Shown here piece after piece: positions 40,065 to 49,364 of a stretch of DNA of 64,000 nt. The translations under genes and the position numbers were made by a program. This DNA comes from Deltaproteobacteria bacterium. Its GTDB lineage: Bacteria > Myxococcota_A > UBA9160 > JAJDAL01. The notes under the pieces are model-generated. The model did no database searches. It worked only from the letters and a program-made list of their open reading frames with translations, and had not been told where the DNA came from. The stretch is from positions 1-64,000 of the forward strand of contig JAJDAL010000057.1 of the NCBI GenBank assembly GCA_029261875.1, read 5' to 3'. Position 1 is the first letter of the stretch. The number at the start of each line of letters is the position of its first letter.

Positions 40065-41146
40065 TGCGACGCATTCTTGTTCTTCCGGGCGACGGTGTCG
40101 GCCCGGAGGTCACCCTGGAGGCCCGTCGGGTGCTCGAAGCCGTGGGCCCCCGCCACGATTTGAAGCTCGAGTTCGAGGAAGGCCTGATCGGGGGGGCTTC
40201 CATCGACGCTCTCGGCACGCCGCTTTCCGACGCCGTGGTCGCGCGCGCGCGCGAGGTGGGGTGCGTACTGCTGGGTGCCGTCGGGGGACCGAAGTGGGAC
40301 GACCTTCCGGTGGATCAGCGGGCCGAACGAGGCTTGCTGCGAATTCGCAAGGAGCTGGGTCTATTCGCCAACCTTCGTCCGGCGACGGTGTTCCCCGCCC
40401 TCGCGGGGGCTTCGACTTTGCTGCCGAGCGTCGTCGAAGCGACGGACCTGTTGGTCATTCGCGAACTCACGGGCGGAATCTATTTTGGCACCCCGCGCGG
40501 CCGTTCGATCGTCGAGGGGCGCCGTGAAGCGCGCAACACCATGGTGTATGACGAGGTCGAAATCGCGCGCATTGCCCGGGTGGCTTTCGAGAGCGCGCGC
40601 CTGCGCCGCCAACACGTGACCCACGTCCACAAGGCGAACGTGCTCGAGGTTTCGCAGCTCTGGGTAGAAGTCGTGAACGAGATCGCGGCGGATTACGCCG
40701 ACGTCGAACTGAGTCATCAGCTGGTCGATTCCTGTGCGATGTTGCTCGTGCGCGAACCTGCGCGTTTCGACGTGATCCTGACGGGAAATCTGTTCGGCGA
40801 CATCCTCTCCGATGAGGCGGCCATGATTACGGGCTCGTTGGGAATGCTGCCTTCGGCCTCGTTGGGCGATGGGGGCGTCGGGCTCTACGAGCCCGTGCAC
40901 GGATCGGCGCCGGATATCGCGGGCCGCGACGTCGCGAATCCTTTGGCGACGATTCTGTCCGCCGCGATGCTGCTCGAATATTCCCTCGAAGCGCCCGCCG
41001 CCGCGGAAGACATCCGGCGCGCGGTCGACCGCGTACTGGAAAACGGACATCGCACCCAAGACATCGCGTCGGCGACGGATGCGGGCAAGGCCGTGGGCTG
41101 TGCCGCCATGGGGGAATTGGTGATCGAAGCGTTGGGGAGCGAATAA
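40064..41146 (+). CDS. leuB: 3-isopropylmalate dehydrogenase
   Basis: This is the NAD-dependent oxidative decarboxylase of leucine synthesis. The N-terminal [14 protein letters not shown], the substrate region [13 protein letters not shown], the catalytic [12 protein letters not shown] and the NAD motif [18 protein letters not shown] are intact over 360 residues. It starts inside the leuA stop, and its own stop overlaps the next start (TAATG). Confidence 0.96.
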   Translation: MRRILVLPGDGVGPEVTLEARRVLEAVGPRHDLKLEFEEGLIGGASIDALGTPLSDAVVARAREVGCVLLGAVGGPKWDDLPVDQRAERGLLRIRKELGLFANLRPATVFPALAGASTLLPSVVEATDLLVIRELTGGIYFGTPRGRSIVEGRREARNTMVYDEVEIARIARVAFESARLRRQHVTHVHKANVLEVSQLWVEVVNEIAADYADVELSHQLVDSCAMLLVREPARFDVILTGNLFGDILSDEAAMITGSLGMLPSASLGDGGVGLYEPVHGSAPDIAGRDVANPLATILSAAMLLEYSLEAPAAAEDIRRAVDRVLENGHRTQDIASATDAGKAVGCAAMGELVIEALGSE

Positions 41147-42147
41147 TGGCCAATTTGGGACTGCGCGTGGCGGTGGTGGGCGCCACCGGTGCCGTTGGCG
41201 CCGAACTGATTTCGGTGTTGGCCGAGCGCCGGTTTCCGGTGTCCGAGCTGATTGCGCTGGCGACCGAGCATTCCGTGGGCGAAGAGATCGAATTCCGCGA
41301 TACCTCCTACTGCGTGGAACTCAATCCGGAGCGGATCGGCGCTGCGGACGTCGCTTTCTTTTGTACGCCGCCAGGGGCGGCCCTCGAAATGATGCCGGAT
41401 CTCGTCGAACGACAGGTTCCCTGCTTCGATTTGTCGGGCGCGTTGTCCCACGTCGCCGATGTTCCGCTGCTTGCAGCCGATCTCGAGTTCGCGCCGGAAA
41501 GCCTTCGCGCACCGGTGGTGGAAGTCGCCGGTGGGCCCGCACTGGCCTGGGCGTTGGCGCTTGCGCCATTGGATCGGGAAGTGGGTTTGCGGCGAATCCA
41601 AGCGCAATCGCTGGAGGCGGCGTCGGGAGCCGGGAGGAGGGGCATCGAAAGCCTTTCCGCGGAAAGCATCGCGTTGTTCAACCAACGCGACCTACCGGAT
41701 ACCACGGTCTTCGATCGCACGGTGGCCTTCGACTGCATCCCGCTGATCGGAGAGTCCGAAGACAACGGTGCGACTCGGCGGGAAATCGCGATCGGACGCG
41801 ACGTCGGGCGTCTGCTCGGAACCGACGTGCCGTGCGCGGTTCAATGCGTGCGCGTTCCGACCTTCAGCGGCGACGGGGCCAGCCTGACGATCGAGACCCA
41901 GGTTCCCTTGTCGCTCGAAGTCGCCGCGGACTTGCTCCGCAAGGCGCCCGGGGTCGACTTCGCAGCCGGTGTCTCCCAGGTACCCACCACGCGCATGACG
42001 ACCGGACGCGAAGCCGCCTTGGTGGGCCGGTTGCGCGCGGACCCCACCGGTGGACCGGGCGTGTGGATGTGGATTGCGTCGGATGCGCTGCGGCTCACGG
42101 CCGTCAACGCCGTTCGCCTGGCAGAAGCGCGTCGCGAAATCGCCTAG
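41146..42147 (+). CDS. Aspartate-semialdehyde dehydrogenase homologue (USG-1-like), catalytic residues absent
   Basis: The fold is clearly Asd: the NADP loop VVGATGAVGAELISVL is at residues 10-25, and C-terminal landmarks DNGATRRE and VRVPTFSG align to the family. However, the usual NPNCSTIQ active-site segment before the ALKPL helix reads VAGGPALAW, so the catalytic Cys (near residue 130) is Gly. The GHSEAV segment with the catalytic His reads GDGASL (Asp243). The phosphate-binding S-x-R-S-x-G-K segment reads TEHSVGE. The enzyme should therefore not act as a dehydrogenase. E. coli USG-1, which also lies beside truA, is a known inactive paralogue. The frame is intact and codon use is normal, so this looks like a maintained non-enzymatic protein rather than a fresh pseudogene. 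A functional asd should exist elsewhere. Confidence 0.85.
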   Translation: MANLGLRVAVVGATGAVGAELISVLAERRFPVSELIALATEHSVGEEIEFRDTSYCVELNPERIGAADVAFFCTPPGAALEMMPDLVERQVPCFDLSGALSHVADVPLLAADLEFAPESLRAPVVEVAGGPALAWALALAPLDREVGLRRIQAQSLEAASGAGRRGIESLSAESIALFNQRDLPDTTVFDRTVAFDCIPLIGESEDNGATRREIAIGRDVGRLLGTDVPCAVQCVRVPTFSGDGASLTIETQVPLSLEVAADLLRKAPGVDFAAGVSQVPTTRMTTGREAALVGRLRADPTGGPGVWMWIASDALRLTAVNAVRLAEARREIA

Positions 42148-42150
42148 GCG

Positions 42151-42939
42151 ATGGCGACCTACCGCCTGACGCTCGAATACGATGGCCGCGACTTCGAAGG
42201 CTGGCAGTCCCAACTCGAGGGACATCGCACGGTCCAAGGGACGCTCGAAGCGACGATCGAGCGCATCGCGGGCGAGCGGATTCCCATCGTGGGCGCCGGG
42301 CGCACGGACGCCGGAGTGCACGCCCAGGGTCAGGTGGCGAGCCTGCGCTGGCAAACCCGGCTCGAAGACTGGGAGATCGCCCGCGCGATCAACGCCCTGG
42401 CGCCCCCGGACCTCGTCGTCCGTGAGGCCGTGCGGGTTCACGACGACTTCCATGCCCTGCGCGACGCGCGGGGCAAGCACTATCGCTATCAGATCTGGAA
42501 CGGGCGCACGCGCTCCCCGCTGCGGGAGCGCCGATACGCGGGCGTTCCCGTCCCTCTGGAAGTCGACGCCATGGCGCGTGCCGCTCGGGCTTTCGAGGGA
42601 ACCCACGATTTCAAATCGCTGCAAGCCGCCGGCAGCTCCGTGCAGACGACGATTCGCCAGATCGATCGCGTTGCCTTGATCGGGAGCTCCGGGTCGGAGA
42701 TCGCCATCGAAGTCGAGGGGCGGGGCTTCTTGCGGCACATGGTTCGGAATCTGGCGGGGACGCTGATCGAGGTCGGGCTGGGCAAGCGGAGTCGGGATTC
42801 GATGCCCGCGCTGCTCGCGGCCCGGGACCGGAGTTTGGCGGGTCCGACGGCTCCCGCCCACGGACTGACCCTGCTGGCCGTACGCTACGCGGATCCGAGC
42901 GCGAATCTCGGGGAAAAAGTAGAGAATCCAACGAGTTAG
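42151..42939 (+). CDS. truA: tRNA pseudouridine(38-40) synthase
   Basis: TruA modifies positions 38-40 of the anticodon stem-loop in many tRNAs. The catalytic Asp53 is in GAGRTDAGVHA, and LEYDGRDFEGWQSQ and GRGFLRHMVRNLAGTL are typical. The length of 262 is normal. It follows the Asd homologue by three bases. Confidence 0.95.
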   Translation: MATYRLTLEYDGRDFEGWQSQLEGHRTVQGTLEATIERIAGERIPIVGAGRTDAGVHAQGQVASLRWQTRLEDWEIARAINALAPPDLVVREAVRVHDDFHALRDARGKHYRYQIWNGRTRSPLRERRYAGVPVPLEVDAMARAARAFEGTHDFKSLQAAGSSVQTTIRQIDRVALIGSSGSEIAIEVEGRGFLRHMVRNLAGTLIEVGLGKRSRDSMPALLAARDRSLAGPTAPAHGLTLLAVRYADPSANLGEKVENPTS

Positions 42940-42953
42940 CCTGGGTAGAGGGC

Positions 42954-42982
42954 TTGACGGCGCAGCGCTGCTGGTGTACCGA
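42954..42982 (+). promoter_or_regulatory. Weak candidate promoter for rplM-rpsI
   Basis: TTGACG at 42954-42959 is followed after 17 bases by TACCGA at 42977-42982. The -10 match is poor. The site lies in the 80-base leader ahead of rplM, where an independent promoter would be expected. Confidence 0.25.
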
Positions 42983-43019
42983 TACGCATCCCTGAGAGCC
43001 GTGGAGGGGCTGAATTCGA

Positions 43020-43472
43020 ATGGGTGCCCAGGCACATCGCGCGACCCGCAGCGTAAAATCCGAGGAGATTGCCGAGCATTGGCACGTCGTGGATGCGACG
43101 GACCAGGTTCTCGGTCGTCTGGCGACGCGCGTGGCGACGATCTTGCGCGGGAAACACCGCGCCTCGTTCACGCCCCACATGGATACCGGCGACCACGTCA
43201 TCATCGTGAATGCCGAGAAGATCAAGTTGACCGGGCGCAAGCGGGAACAAAAGGTCTACCACCGACACAGCGGTTGGGTGGGTTCGATCAAGACCCGTAC
43301 CGCGGACGAAGTGTTGAAGTCCGCGCAGCCCGAACGCGTCGTGACGGCGGCGGTCAAGGGCATGCTTCCCAAGAACAGCTTGGGACGGAAGCTTTTCGGA
43401 AAACTCAAAGTCTACGCAGGCCCCGATCATCCCCATGCGGCGCAAAAGCCGGAGGAATTGAAACTTGGCTGA
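43020..43472 (+). CDS. rplM: 50S ribosomal protein L13
   Basis: L13 is an early-assembly 50S protein. Landmarks are [18 protein letters not shown], the [18 protein letters not shown] block and [20 protein letters not shown] (20 residues). The length of 150 is standard. It overlaps rpsI by eight bases. Confidence 0.97.
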   Translation: MGAQAHRATRSVKSEEIAEHWHVVDATDQVLGRLATRVATILRGKHRASFTPHMDTGDHVIIVNAEKIKLTGRKREQKVYHRHSGWVGSIKTRTADEVLKSAQPERVVTAAVKGMLPKNSLGRKLFGKLKVYAGPDHPHAAQKPEELKLG

Positions 43473-43863
43473 AGCAGCAGGTCGAATCGCCGCGACGGGT
43501 CGTCGGAAGACATCCGTGGCGCGCGTTCAGCTCCATCCCGGCAGTGGGCGTTTGACCGTCAACGGTCGAAGCGTGGAGAGTTATTTTCCGCGCCATTCCC
43601 ACCAGCAGATGGTGATGCAGCCCTTCGAGGCCACCGAAGGCGTTGGACGCTTCGACGTGGCGGCGAGCATTTGCGGCGGCGGCCCTTCGGGCCAGGCCGG
43701 TGCCTTGCGGCACGGCATCGCGCGCGCGCTCGAAAAGTTCGACGCCAATCTGCGAACGACCTTGAAGCGTGCCGGTTACCTGACGCGCGACGCCCGTAAG
43801 AAGGAACGTAAGAAGTACGGGCAGCGCGGCGCACGTGCGCGCTACCAGTTCTCCAAACGCTAG
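43465..43863 (+). CDS. rpsI: 30S ribosomal protein S9
   Basis: S9 contacts P-site tRNA with its C-terminal tail, and the conserved QFSKR end is present. [19 protein letters not shown] and [15 protein letters not shown] are family blocks. The start is a TTG at 43465 inside rplM, consistent with translational coupling. The length is 132. Confidence 0.96.
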   Translation: MAEAAGRIAATGRRKTSVARVQLHPGSGRLTVNGRSVESYFPRHSHQQMVMQPFEATEGVGRFDVAASICGGGPSGQAGALRHGIARALEKFDANLRTTLKRAGYLTRDARKKERKKYGQRGARARYQFSKR

Positions 43864-43887
43864 ACGAGCGGTTCGGGATTGACTCCA

Positions 43888-43923
43888 ACGGGAGGCCGCG
43901 TCGTCGGCCTCCCGTTCTTTTTT
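43888..43923 (+). terminator. Rho-independent terminator of rplM-rpsI
   Basis: An 11-base-pair perfect stem (ACGGGAGGCCG with CGGCCTCCCGT) closes a 6-base loop and runs directly into TTCTTTTTT. It is 25 bases after the rpsI stop and is the clearest intrinsic terminator in the window. Confidence 0.92.
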
Positions 43924-43951
43924 GGTGCAACGCAAAGTGAGGAGTTGGGAC

Positions 43952-44986
43952 ATGCGAGTGGGATTGATCGGTGCCAGCGGCTATGCGGGACTCGAATTGC
44001 TTCGAATCCTCTTGCGCCACCCGCGCCTCGAAGTCGCAGCCGTGACGTCCGAACAAAGGGCTGGCCAGCGGGTCGGGGAAGCCTTCCCCGCGTTTCGCGG
44101 GTTGGTAGACCTGAGCTTCGTATCCGCGGATCCCGCGGTCCTCGCTTCGCGGGTCGACGTGGCCTTTACCGCGCTCCCCCATGCGGCTTCGGCGCCCATC
44201 GTTCGCGAGCTGCGAAAAGCGGGAGTCCGGGTCTTGGACCTGTCGGCGGATTTTCGGTTGCGCGATCTCGGGACCTATGAGGCCTGGTACGGGTCCCATC
44301 CGGCTCCGGAACTCGTGTCGGGTGCGGTTTACGGAATGCCGGAGCTCTATCGCGAGGCATTGCCCGACGCGGATCTGGTGGCGGTTCCCGGCTGCTATCC
44401 CACCGCGGCGTTGCTCCCCCTCGCGCCGTTCTTGCGCGCCGGCTGGTGCGCGGACGCGTCGATCGTCGTGGATGCGAAATCCGGTGTGTCGGGCGCGGGG
44501 CGCAAATTGGACGCCGGGTTTCTGATGGCGGAGATGGACGGCGAATGCCGCGCCTACAACGTTGGCAAACATCGGCACGCGCCGGAGATCGAGCAGGAGG
44601 CGAGCGTACTGGCCGGGGATTCCGTCGGGGTTTTGTTCGTCCCGCATCTGCTGCCGACCGTACGCGGAATCATTTCGACCGCGTACGTAAAGCTTGCGGG
44701 CAAGCGGTCCTCCCAAGAGGCCCGCGCACTACTCGAAGCCGCTTACGAGGATGAGGAATTCGTCCGAGTCCTGCCCGAAGGTGCGACACCGGCGCTTTCG
44801 GCGGTTCGCGGCAGCAATTTTTGCGACGTCAACGCGTTGGTGGACGAGCGCAGTGGCAACCTGGTCGTGCTCTCGGCGATCGATAATCTCATCAAGGGTG
44901 CGGGCGGTCAGGCCGTGCAGTGCTTGAACGCGACGCAGGGCTGGAATGAGACTGAAGGGCTCACGGAAGCACCGCATATTCTCTGA
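43952..44986 (+). CDS. argC: N-acetyl-gamma-glutamyl-phosphate reductase
   Basis: ArgC reduces N-acetylglutamyl phosphate in arginine synthesis. The NADP loop GLIGASGYAGLELLRIL is at the N-terminus, the catalytic Cys148 is in VPGCYPTAAL, and the HRHAPEIEQE His region follows. The ATG at 43952 is preceded by GAGGAG at eight bases, giving 344 residues; an upstream in-frame start at 43922 would lie in the terminator's T tract. Confidence 0.96.
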   Translation: MRVGLIGASGYAGLELLRILLRHPRLEVAAVTSEQRAGQRVGEAFPAFRGLVDLSFVSADPAVLASRVDVAFTALPHAASAPIVRELRKAGVRVLDLSADFRLRDLGTYEAWYGSHPAPELVSGAVYGMPELYREALPDADLVAVPGCYPTAALLPLAPFLRAGWCADASIVVDAKSGVSGAGRKLDAGFLMAEMDGECRAYNVGKHRHAPEIEQEASVLAGDSVGVLFVPHLLPTVRGIISTAYVKLAGKRSSQEARALLEAAYEDEEFVRVLPEGATPALSAVRGSNFCDVNALVDERSGNLVVLSAIDNLIKGAGGQAVQCLNATQGWNETEGLTEAPHIL

Positions 44987-45071
44987 GACCACGTTCTGCG
45001 GTTGGCGGCGTTTCGGGCAAAGGGCTATAACGACCTAAACCGGCTCCCAGCCTATGTGTTTCGAATTTCCA

Positions 45072-45090
45072 GGCGCACGAAGCGTGCGCC
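45072..45090 (+). terminator. Perfect hairpin between argC and the NUDIX gene
   Basis: GGCGCACG and CGTGCGCC form an 8-base-pair stem with a 3-base loop. No T tract follows, so it is either a weak terminator or an mRNA-stabilising hairpin. Confidence 0.35.
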
Positions 45091-45130
45091 GGCCGCGTAG
45101 GGTTGGGCGTCGCAAACGCGGAGACCCCCT

Positions 45131-45592
45131 ATGAGCCGCTACTTCGCGTCGAATCCGACCGAGGTTCGGTTATCCGTATCGGCGGTCGTCTGGCACGGCA
45201 GCGAACCGCGGCAGCTTCTCCTCATGCAACGCAGCGACAACGGGCTCTGGGGCCTCCCCGGTGGCTATGTGGAACTCGGTGAGTCCGTAGGAGAAGCGGC
45301 GGCGCGCGAAGTGTTCGAGGAAACGGGTGTTAAGATCGCGGTTCAGCGTTTGATCGGCGTCTATTCGGAACCCACTCGGCAGGTCATCGAATACCCGGAC
45401 GGCAAGCGCGTTCAGTCGATCAACCTATGTTTTGAGGCGGAGAGTGTTGGACAGGGTGAGCCCACGACACCCGAAGAAACACTCGCCACCGATTATTTTC
45501 CCCCCGATGGTTTGCCCCAAGCGTTCGTCCCCATTCATGCGGTTCGCATCGAAGACGCGCTGGGCCAAGAACGGGCAGCGAGCATTCGCTGA
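45131..45592 (+). CDS. NUDIX hydrolase
   Basis: This is a pyrophosphohydrolase acting on nucleoside-diphosphate-linked compounds. The complete Nudix box (G-x5-E-x7-R-E-x-x-E-E-x-G) lies at residues ~45-66, with [18 protein letters not shown] followed by FEETG. The N-terminal RLSVSAVV strand and 153-residue length fit a simple ADP-ribose/NTP-type Nudix. GGAG lies eight bases before the ATG. The substrate cannot be deduced. pyrG starts 16 bases downstream. Confidence 0.85.
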   Translation: MSRYFASNPTEVRLSVSAVVWHGSEPRQLLLMQRSDNGLWGLPGGYVELGESVGEAAAREVFEETGVKIAVQRLIGVYSEPTRQVIEYPDGKRVQSINLCFEAESVGQGEPTTPEETLATDYFPPDGLPQAFVPIHAVRIEDALGQERAASIR

Positions 45593-45608
45593 CCCACTGG
45601 GAGATCAC

Positions 45609-47207
45609 GTGGTCCCGAGGGCGACAAAGTACATATTTGTGACGGGCGGCGTGTTGTCGTCTCTCGGGAAGGGGATTGCCTCCGCTTCCATGGGGGCGCT
45701 GCTCGAGGCCCGGGGCCTGAAGGTCTCGTTCCTCAAGCTCGACCCGTACCTGAACGTGGATCCCGGCACCATGAATCCGTTGCAGCACGGTGAGGTGTAC
45801 GTCACGGACGACGGCGCCGAGACGGATCTCGACCTCGGGCATTACGAGCGTTTCGTGGGATGCCGGCTGGGCCAAGTCAACAACGTCACGGCGGGTCAGA
45901 TCTACGACGCGGTGATCACCAAGGAACGTCGCGGCGATTACCTGGGGGGCACGGTTCAGGTCATTCCCCACGTCACGGATGAGATCAAGTCGCGCATCCA
46001 CGCCGCTTCGGGCGACGTGGATGTCCTGTTCGTCGAGATCGGCGGCACGGTGGGCGACATCGAGTCCCTGCCGTTCCTGGAGGCGATTCGCCAATTCCGC
46101 GCGGACGTCGGTCGCGAAAACGTGTGTTATGTCCATATCGGATTGGTCCCCTACGTCGCCGCCGCCGGAGAACTCAAGACCAAGCCGATTCAGCATTCCG
46201 TCAAAGAATTGCGCACGGTCGGTATCGCGCCCGACGTGCTCCTGTGCCGCACGGATCGCTTCGTACCCAAGAACCTGAAACAGAAGATCGCCTTGTTCTG
46301 CAACGTGGACGAAGACGCGGTGATTACCGCGAAAGACGTGGATTGGGTGTACGAGGTTCCCATCATCCTGCACGATGAGGGACTCGACGAAGCCGTCGCC
46401 CAGCACCTCAACATCTGGACCGGTCGCCCGGACCTGCGCCCCTGGGAAGAGCTGGTCCACACGCTCAAGAACCCCGAGCGCGAAGTGAAGATCGCCATGG
46501 TGGGCAAGTACGTTGACTTGGCGGAGTCCTACAAGAGCCTCAACGAAGCGCTCCACCACGCCGGGGTCGCGAACAAGACTCGGGTGAATATCGAGTACGT
46601 GGATTCGGAGAAGCTCACGGACCCGGCCGGGTTGGCGGATTCCGACGGCATCCTGGTCCCCCACGGCTTCGGGAGCCGCGGCGCGGAAGGGAAGATCGCG
46701 GCCATCCGCTACGCGCGGGAAAACCGCATTCCGTTCCTGGGAATCTGCTTTGGAATGCAGCTTTCGGTGATCGAGTTTGCGCGCCACGTGGCGGGTCTCG
46801 AGGGCGCGAATTCCCGCGAGGTCGACGAAAACACGCCGCACCCGGTGATCGAATTTCTGCCCGAGCAGCGTGAAGTCACCGAGAAGGGGGGCTCCATGCG
46901 CCTGGGGGCCTGGCCCACCCATCTCGAGAAGAGCACGAAGTCGTTCGAAGCCTACGGCAAAGCGGACATCTCCGAGCGCCACCGCCACCGCTATGAATTC
47001 AATCCGGAGTACAAGGATCGGCTCTTGAAGGCCGGCTTGGTGCTGTCGGGTGCATCGCCGGATGGTCGCCTGGTGGAGGTCGTGGAAATCGCGGATCACC
47101 CGTGGTTCGTCGGGTGCCAATTCCACCCGGAGTTCAACTCGACCCCGTTTCGCCCCCACCCGTTATTCGTCGATTTCGTGAAGGCCGCTGCCGGCCAGCG
47201 GACTTGA
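45609..47207 (+). CDS. pyrG: CTP synthase
   Basis: PyrG aminates UTP to CTP using glutamine. The N-terminal synthetase domain starts [18 protein letters not shown] and contains [14 protein letters not shown]. The C-terminal class I amidotransferase domain has the nucleophile Cys in [10 protein letters not shown] (~379) and the His-Glu pair in GCQFHPEF. The GTG at 45609 is preceded by GGGAG, and the length of 532 is normal. Confidence 0.97.
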   Translation: MVPRATKYIFVTGGVLSSLGKGIASASMGALLEARGLKVSFLKLDPYLNVDPGTMNPLQHGEVYVTDDGAETDLDLGHYERFVGCRLGQVNNVTAGQIYDAVITKERRGDYLGGTVQVIPHVTDEIKSRIHAASGDVDVLFVEIGGTVGDIESLPFLEAIRQFRADVGRENVCYVHIGLVPYVAAAGELKTKPIQHSVKELRTVGIAPDVLLCRTDRFVPKNLKQKIALFCNVDEDAVITAKDVDWVYEVPIILHDEGLDEAVAQHLNIWTGRPDLRPWEELVHTLKNPEREVKIAMVGKYVDLAESYKSLNEALHHAGVANKTRVNIEYVDSEKLTDPAGLADSDGILVPHGFGSRGAEGKIAAIRYARENRIPFLGICFGMQLSVIEFARHVAGLEGANSREVDENTPHPVIEFLPEQREVTEKGGSMRLGAWPTHLEKSTKSFEAYGKADISERHRHRYEFNPEYKDRLLKAGLVLSGASPDGRLVEVVEIADHPWFVGCQFHPEFNSTPFRPHPLFVDFVKAAAGQRT

Positions 47208-47264
47208 TTTCGGTCCGGATGCCTGCCGCGCCGCGGAAACGGCGCGCTATGCTTGCGGTTCGGG

Positions 47265-47339
47265 GGACCTTAGCTCAGTTGGGAGAGCGCCGTGTTCACA
47301 CCGCGGAGGTCGCTGGTTCGAGCCCAGTAGGTCCCACCA
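47265..47339 (+). tRNA. tRNA-Val (anticodon CAC)
   Basis: The acceptor stem GGGACCT pairs with AGGTCCC. The D arm is GCTC...GAGC, the anticodon stem CCGTG/CGCGG encloses loop TTCACAC (anticodon CAC, codon GTG), and the T arm contains GGTTCGAGCC. The discriminator A and an encoded CCA end at 47339. A TATGCT -10-like hexamer lies 11 bases upstream. Confidence 0.93.
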
Positions 47340-47343
47340 CCGT

Positions 47344-47420
47344 GGCCCGGTAGCTCAGCTGGATAGAGCACCAGCCTCCGAAGCTGGGGGTCGCGCGTTC
47401 GAATCGCGCCCGGGTCACCA
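47344..47420 (+). tRNA. tRNA-Arg (anticodon CCG)
   Basis: The acceptor stem GGCCCGG pairs with CCGGGTC (one G-T pair). The D arm is GCTC...GAGC, the anticodon stem CCAGC/GCTGG encloses loop CTCCGAA (anticodon CCG, codon CGG), and the T arm contains GCGTTCGAATCGC. CCA is encoded, followed by TTTTT that may serve termination. It lies four bases after tRNA-Val, so the two are probably one transcript. Confidence 0.93.
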
Positions 47421-47521
47421 TTTTTCCTCCTTCCGTTCAGCGGGGTCGCGCGTTCGTCGATACACGCAGTCGGCCGCTATAGTTTTCAGGTCGCTCGAAA
47501 CCGCCGTCACGCAGGAATCCT

Positions 47522-48244
47522 ATGCCCACGCTTTCCGTCGTTGTGCCCGTGTTCAACGAAGAGGGGACCATCGAAGAGGTCATCCGGCAAATTCTGGATG
47601 CACCGATCGACAAGGAGGTCCTGATCGTCGATGACGCCTCGACGGACGGCACCGCGCACCTCCTGAAGGCGTATGCAGATAGCGAGCACGTTCGCGTCTT
47701 CACCCACCCCGAGAATCGCGGTAAGGGCGCCGCCCTGCGTACGGGATTCGAAGCCGCCCGCGGCGACATCACGATCATTCAGGACGCGGACCTGGAATAC
47801 GATCCGCGCGAATACCCGAAGCTGGTGGAGCCGATTCTCGAGGGGAAAGCGGATGTCGTGTTCGGGTCGCGCTTCTCCGGCGGTCAGAGTCACCGCGTAT
47901 TGTATTTCTGGCATTCCATCGGCAACAAGATGCTGACGTTGTTGTCCAACATGCTTACGGATCTGAATCTCACGGACATGGAAACCTGCTACAAGACGTT
48001 TCGGACCGAGATTCTTCAGTCCATCGAGCTGAAAGAAGACCGCTTCGGATTCGAGCCGGAGATCACGGCGAAGGTCTCGCGATTGAATTGCCGCATCTAC
48101 GAAGTCGGCATCTCCTACTCGGGACGCACCTACGCCGAAGGCAAGAAGATCGGTTGGCGCGACGGCATCCGGGCCATCTGGTGCATCTTCAAATACAACC
48201 TCTTTTCGAAGCGTACCGGGCGGCTCCCGACGAACTCGAATTGA
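47522..48244 (+). CDS. Family 2 glycosyltransferase (dolichol-phosphate mannosyltransferase-like)
   Basis: This is a GT-A enzyme that would transfer a sugar from an NDP- or GDP-sugar to a polyprenyl phosphate. The N-terminal [16 protein letters not shown], the VDDASTDGT nucleotide-binding strand, [15 protein letters not shown] and the metal-binding QDADLEYDP motif are typical of DPM1-like proteins. The length of 240 and lack of C-terminal membrane spans match the soluble DPM1 form. The acceptor is unknown. Confidence 0.85.
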   Translation: MPTLSVVVPVFNEEGTIEEVIRQILDAPIDKEVLIVDDASTDGTAHLLKAYADSEHVRVFTHPENRGKGAALRTGFEAARGDITIIQDADLEYDPREYPKLVEPILEGKADVVFGSRFSGGQSHRVLYFWHSIGNKMLTLLSNMLTDLNLTDMETCYKTFRTEILQSIELKEDRFGFEPEITAKVSRLNCRIYEVGISYSGRTYAEGKKIGWRDGIRAIWCIFKYNLFSKRTGRLPTNSN

Positions 48245-48425
48245 GGCAGCGGAGCCCGCGCGAACCCATTCCAGCTCGACCTCGCTCACGAAGTTGCCGG
48301 TTGGTGAATGAACACCCGGCCGCCGGAGTCCATTCTTCGTGCGTCTTGGGTTGGGTTCCGAAGCGAGCTGGCCGAAAAATCCGCTGGGGCAGCGGACCCG
48401 AATCCGCGCGAAGTGGGAGAACGGC

Positions 48426-49364
48426 GTGGGATTTCAGCATCGCGAAGTAGTCGACGGACTCCGGTCGGCCCTGGGGCAGGTCATCCGGGGAAAACCCGAG
48501 GCAGTGGAGCTGCTCCTCACGGGCCTGCTCGCCCAAGGGCACATTCTCCTGGAAGACGTTCCGGGCGTGGGAAAGACGACGTTGGCCAAAGCGCTGGCGA
48601 AGGTCTTCTCCATCGAATTCGCCCGCGTCCAATTCACACCCGACCTCTTGCCCGCGGACATTCTGGGATCCGAGCTCCTGAACCCCCAGGATGGCAGCTT
48701 TCGCTTTCGCCGCGGTCCGATCTTCACGCATGTGTTGTTGGCGGACGAGATCAATCGCGCTTCACCGCGCACGCAATCCGCTCTACTCGAAGCGATGAAC
48801 GAGTCGCAGATTACGATCGAGGGCAAGACGCACCCTTTGCAGGAACCGTTCTGCGTGATCGCGACGCAGAATCCCGTGGACTTTCAGGGCACGTATCCGC
48901 TACCGGAGGCTCAACTCGATCGGTTCATGTTGCGTTTCGGCGTGGGCTACCCGGATCCCTCGGAGGAAATGGAGATTCTGTATGCCCACCGGTCGGGATC
49001 GCCCCTCGATAGCGTGCACGCCATCGCGACGGCCGAGGACTTGCTTCGATTGCAACAGATCGTGCGGGAAATCGAAGTTGCGCGTGAGGTGGCGGGATAT
49101 CTGCTGCGAATCGTCGACGCCACGCGCCGAGAGAGTTCCCTCGAGTTGGGGATCAGCACCCGGGGAACACTGGCGTGTTTCCGGGCCGCCCAGGCGCGGG
49201 CGTTTCTGTCCGAGCGGACCTACGTAAGTCCCCACGACATCCAATCCCTGGCGATTCCCGTGCTCGCCCATCGGGTGCAACTGGCTTCGGAAGCGCGCTA
49301 CGCGGGCAAGAGCGCTCGAACGATCGTTTCCGAGATCGTGTCGGGAGTGGACGTTCCCCTTTGA
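48426..49364 (+). CDS. MoxR-family AAA+ ATPase
   Basis: MoxR ATPases act as chaperone-like partners for DUF58/VWA proteins encoded beside them. Walker A is in LLEDVPGVGKTTLAKAL (~41-57), and Walker B/sensor is in HVLLADEINRASPRTQSALL (20 residues). ATQNPVDFQGTYPLPEAQLD (20 residues) is the family's sensor-1 block. I chose the GTG at 48426, preceded by GGGAG at eight bases; the longer reading to 48339 has an Arg-rich non-conserved start. The DUF58 gene begins in its stop codon. Confidence 0.92.
   Translation: MGFQHREVVDGLRSALGQVIRGKPEAVELLLTGLLAQGHILLEDVPGVGKTTLAKALAKVFSIEFARVQFTPDLLPADILGSELLNPQDGSFRFRRGPIFTHVLLADEINRASPRTQSALLEAMNESQITIEGKTHPLQEPFCVIATQNPVDFQGTYPLPEAQLDRFMLRFGVGYPDPSEEMEILYAHRSGSPLDSVHAIATAEDLLRLQQIVREIEVAREVAGYLLRIVDATRRESSLELGISTRGTLACFRAAQARAFLSERTYVSPHDIQSLAIPVLAHRVQLASEARYAGKSARTIVSEIVSGVDVPL

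Noticed and set aside
47421-47521. Third tRNA or small RNA after tRNA-Arg
   Set aside because: No cloverleaf or stable conserved structure could be drawn; only a T tract and a short leader for the glycosyltransferase gene are present.
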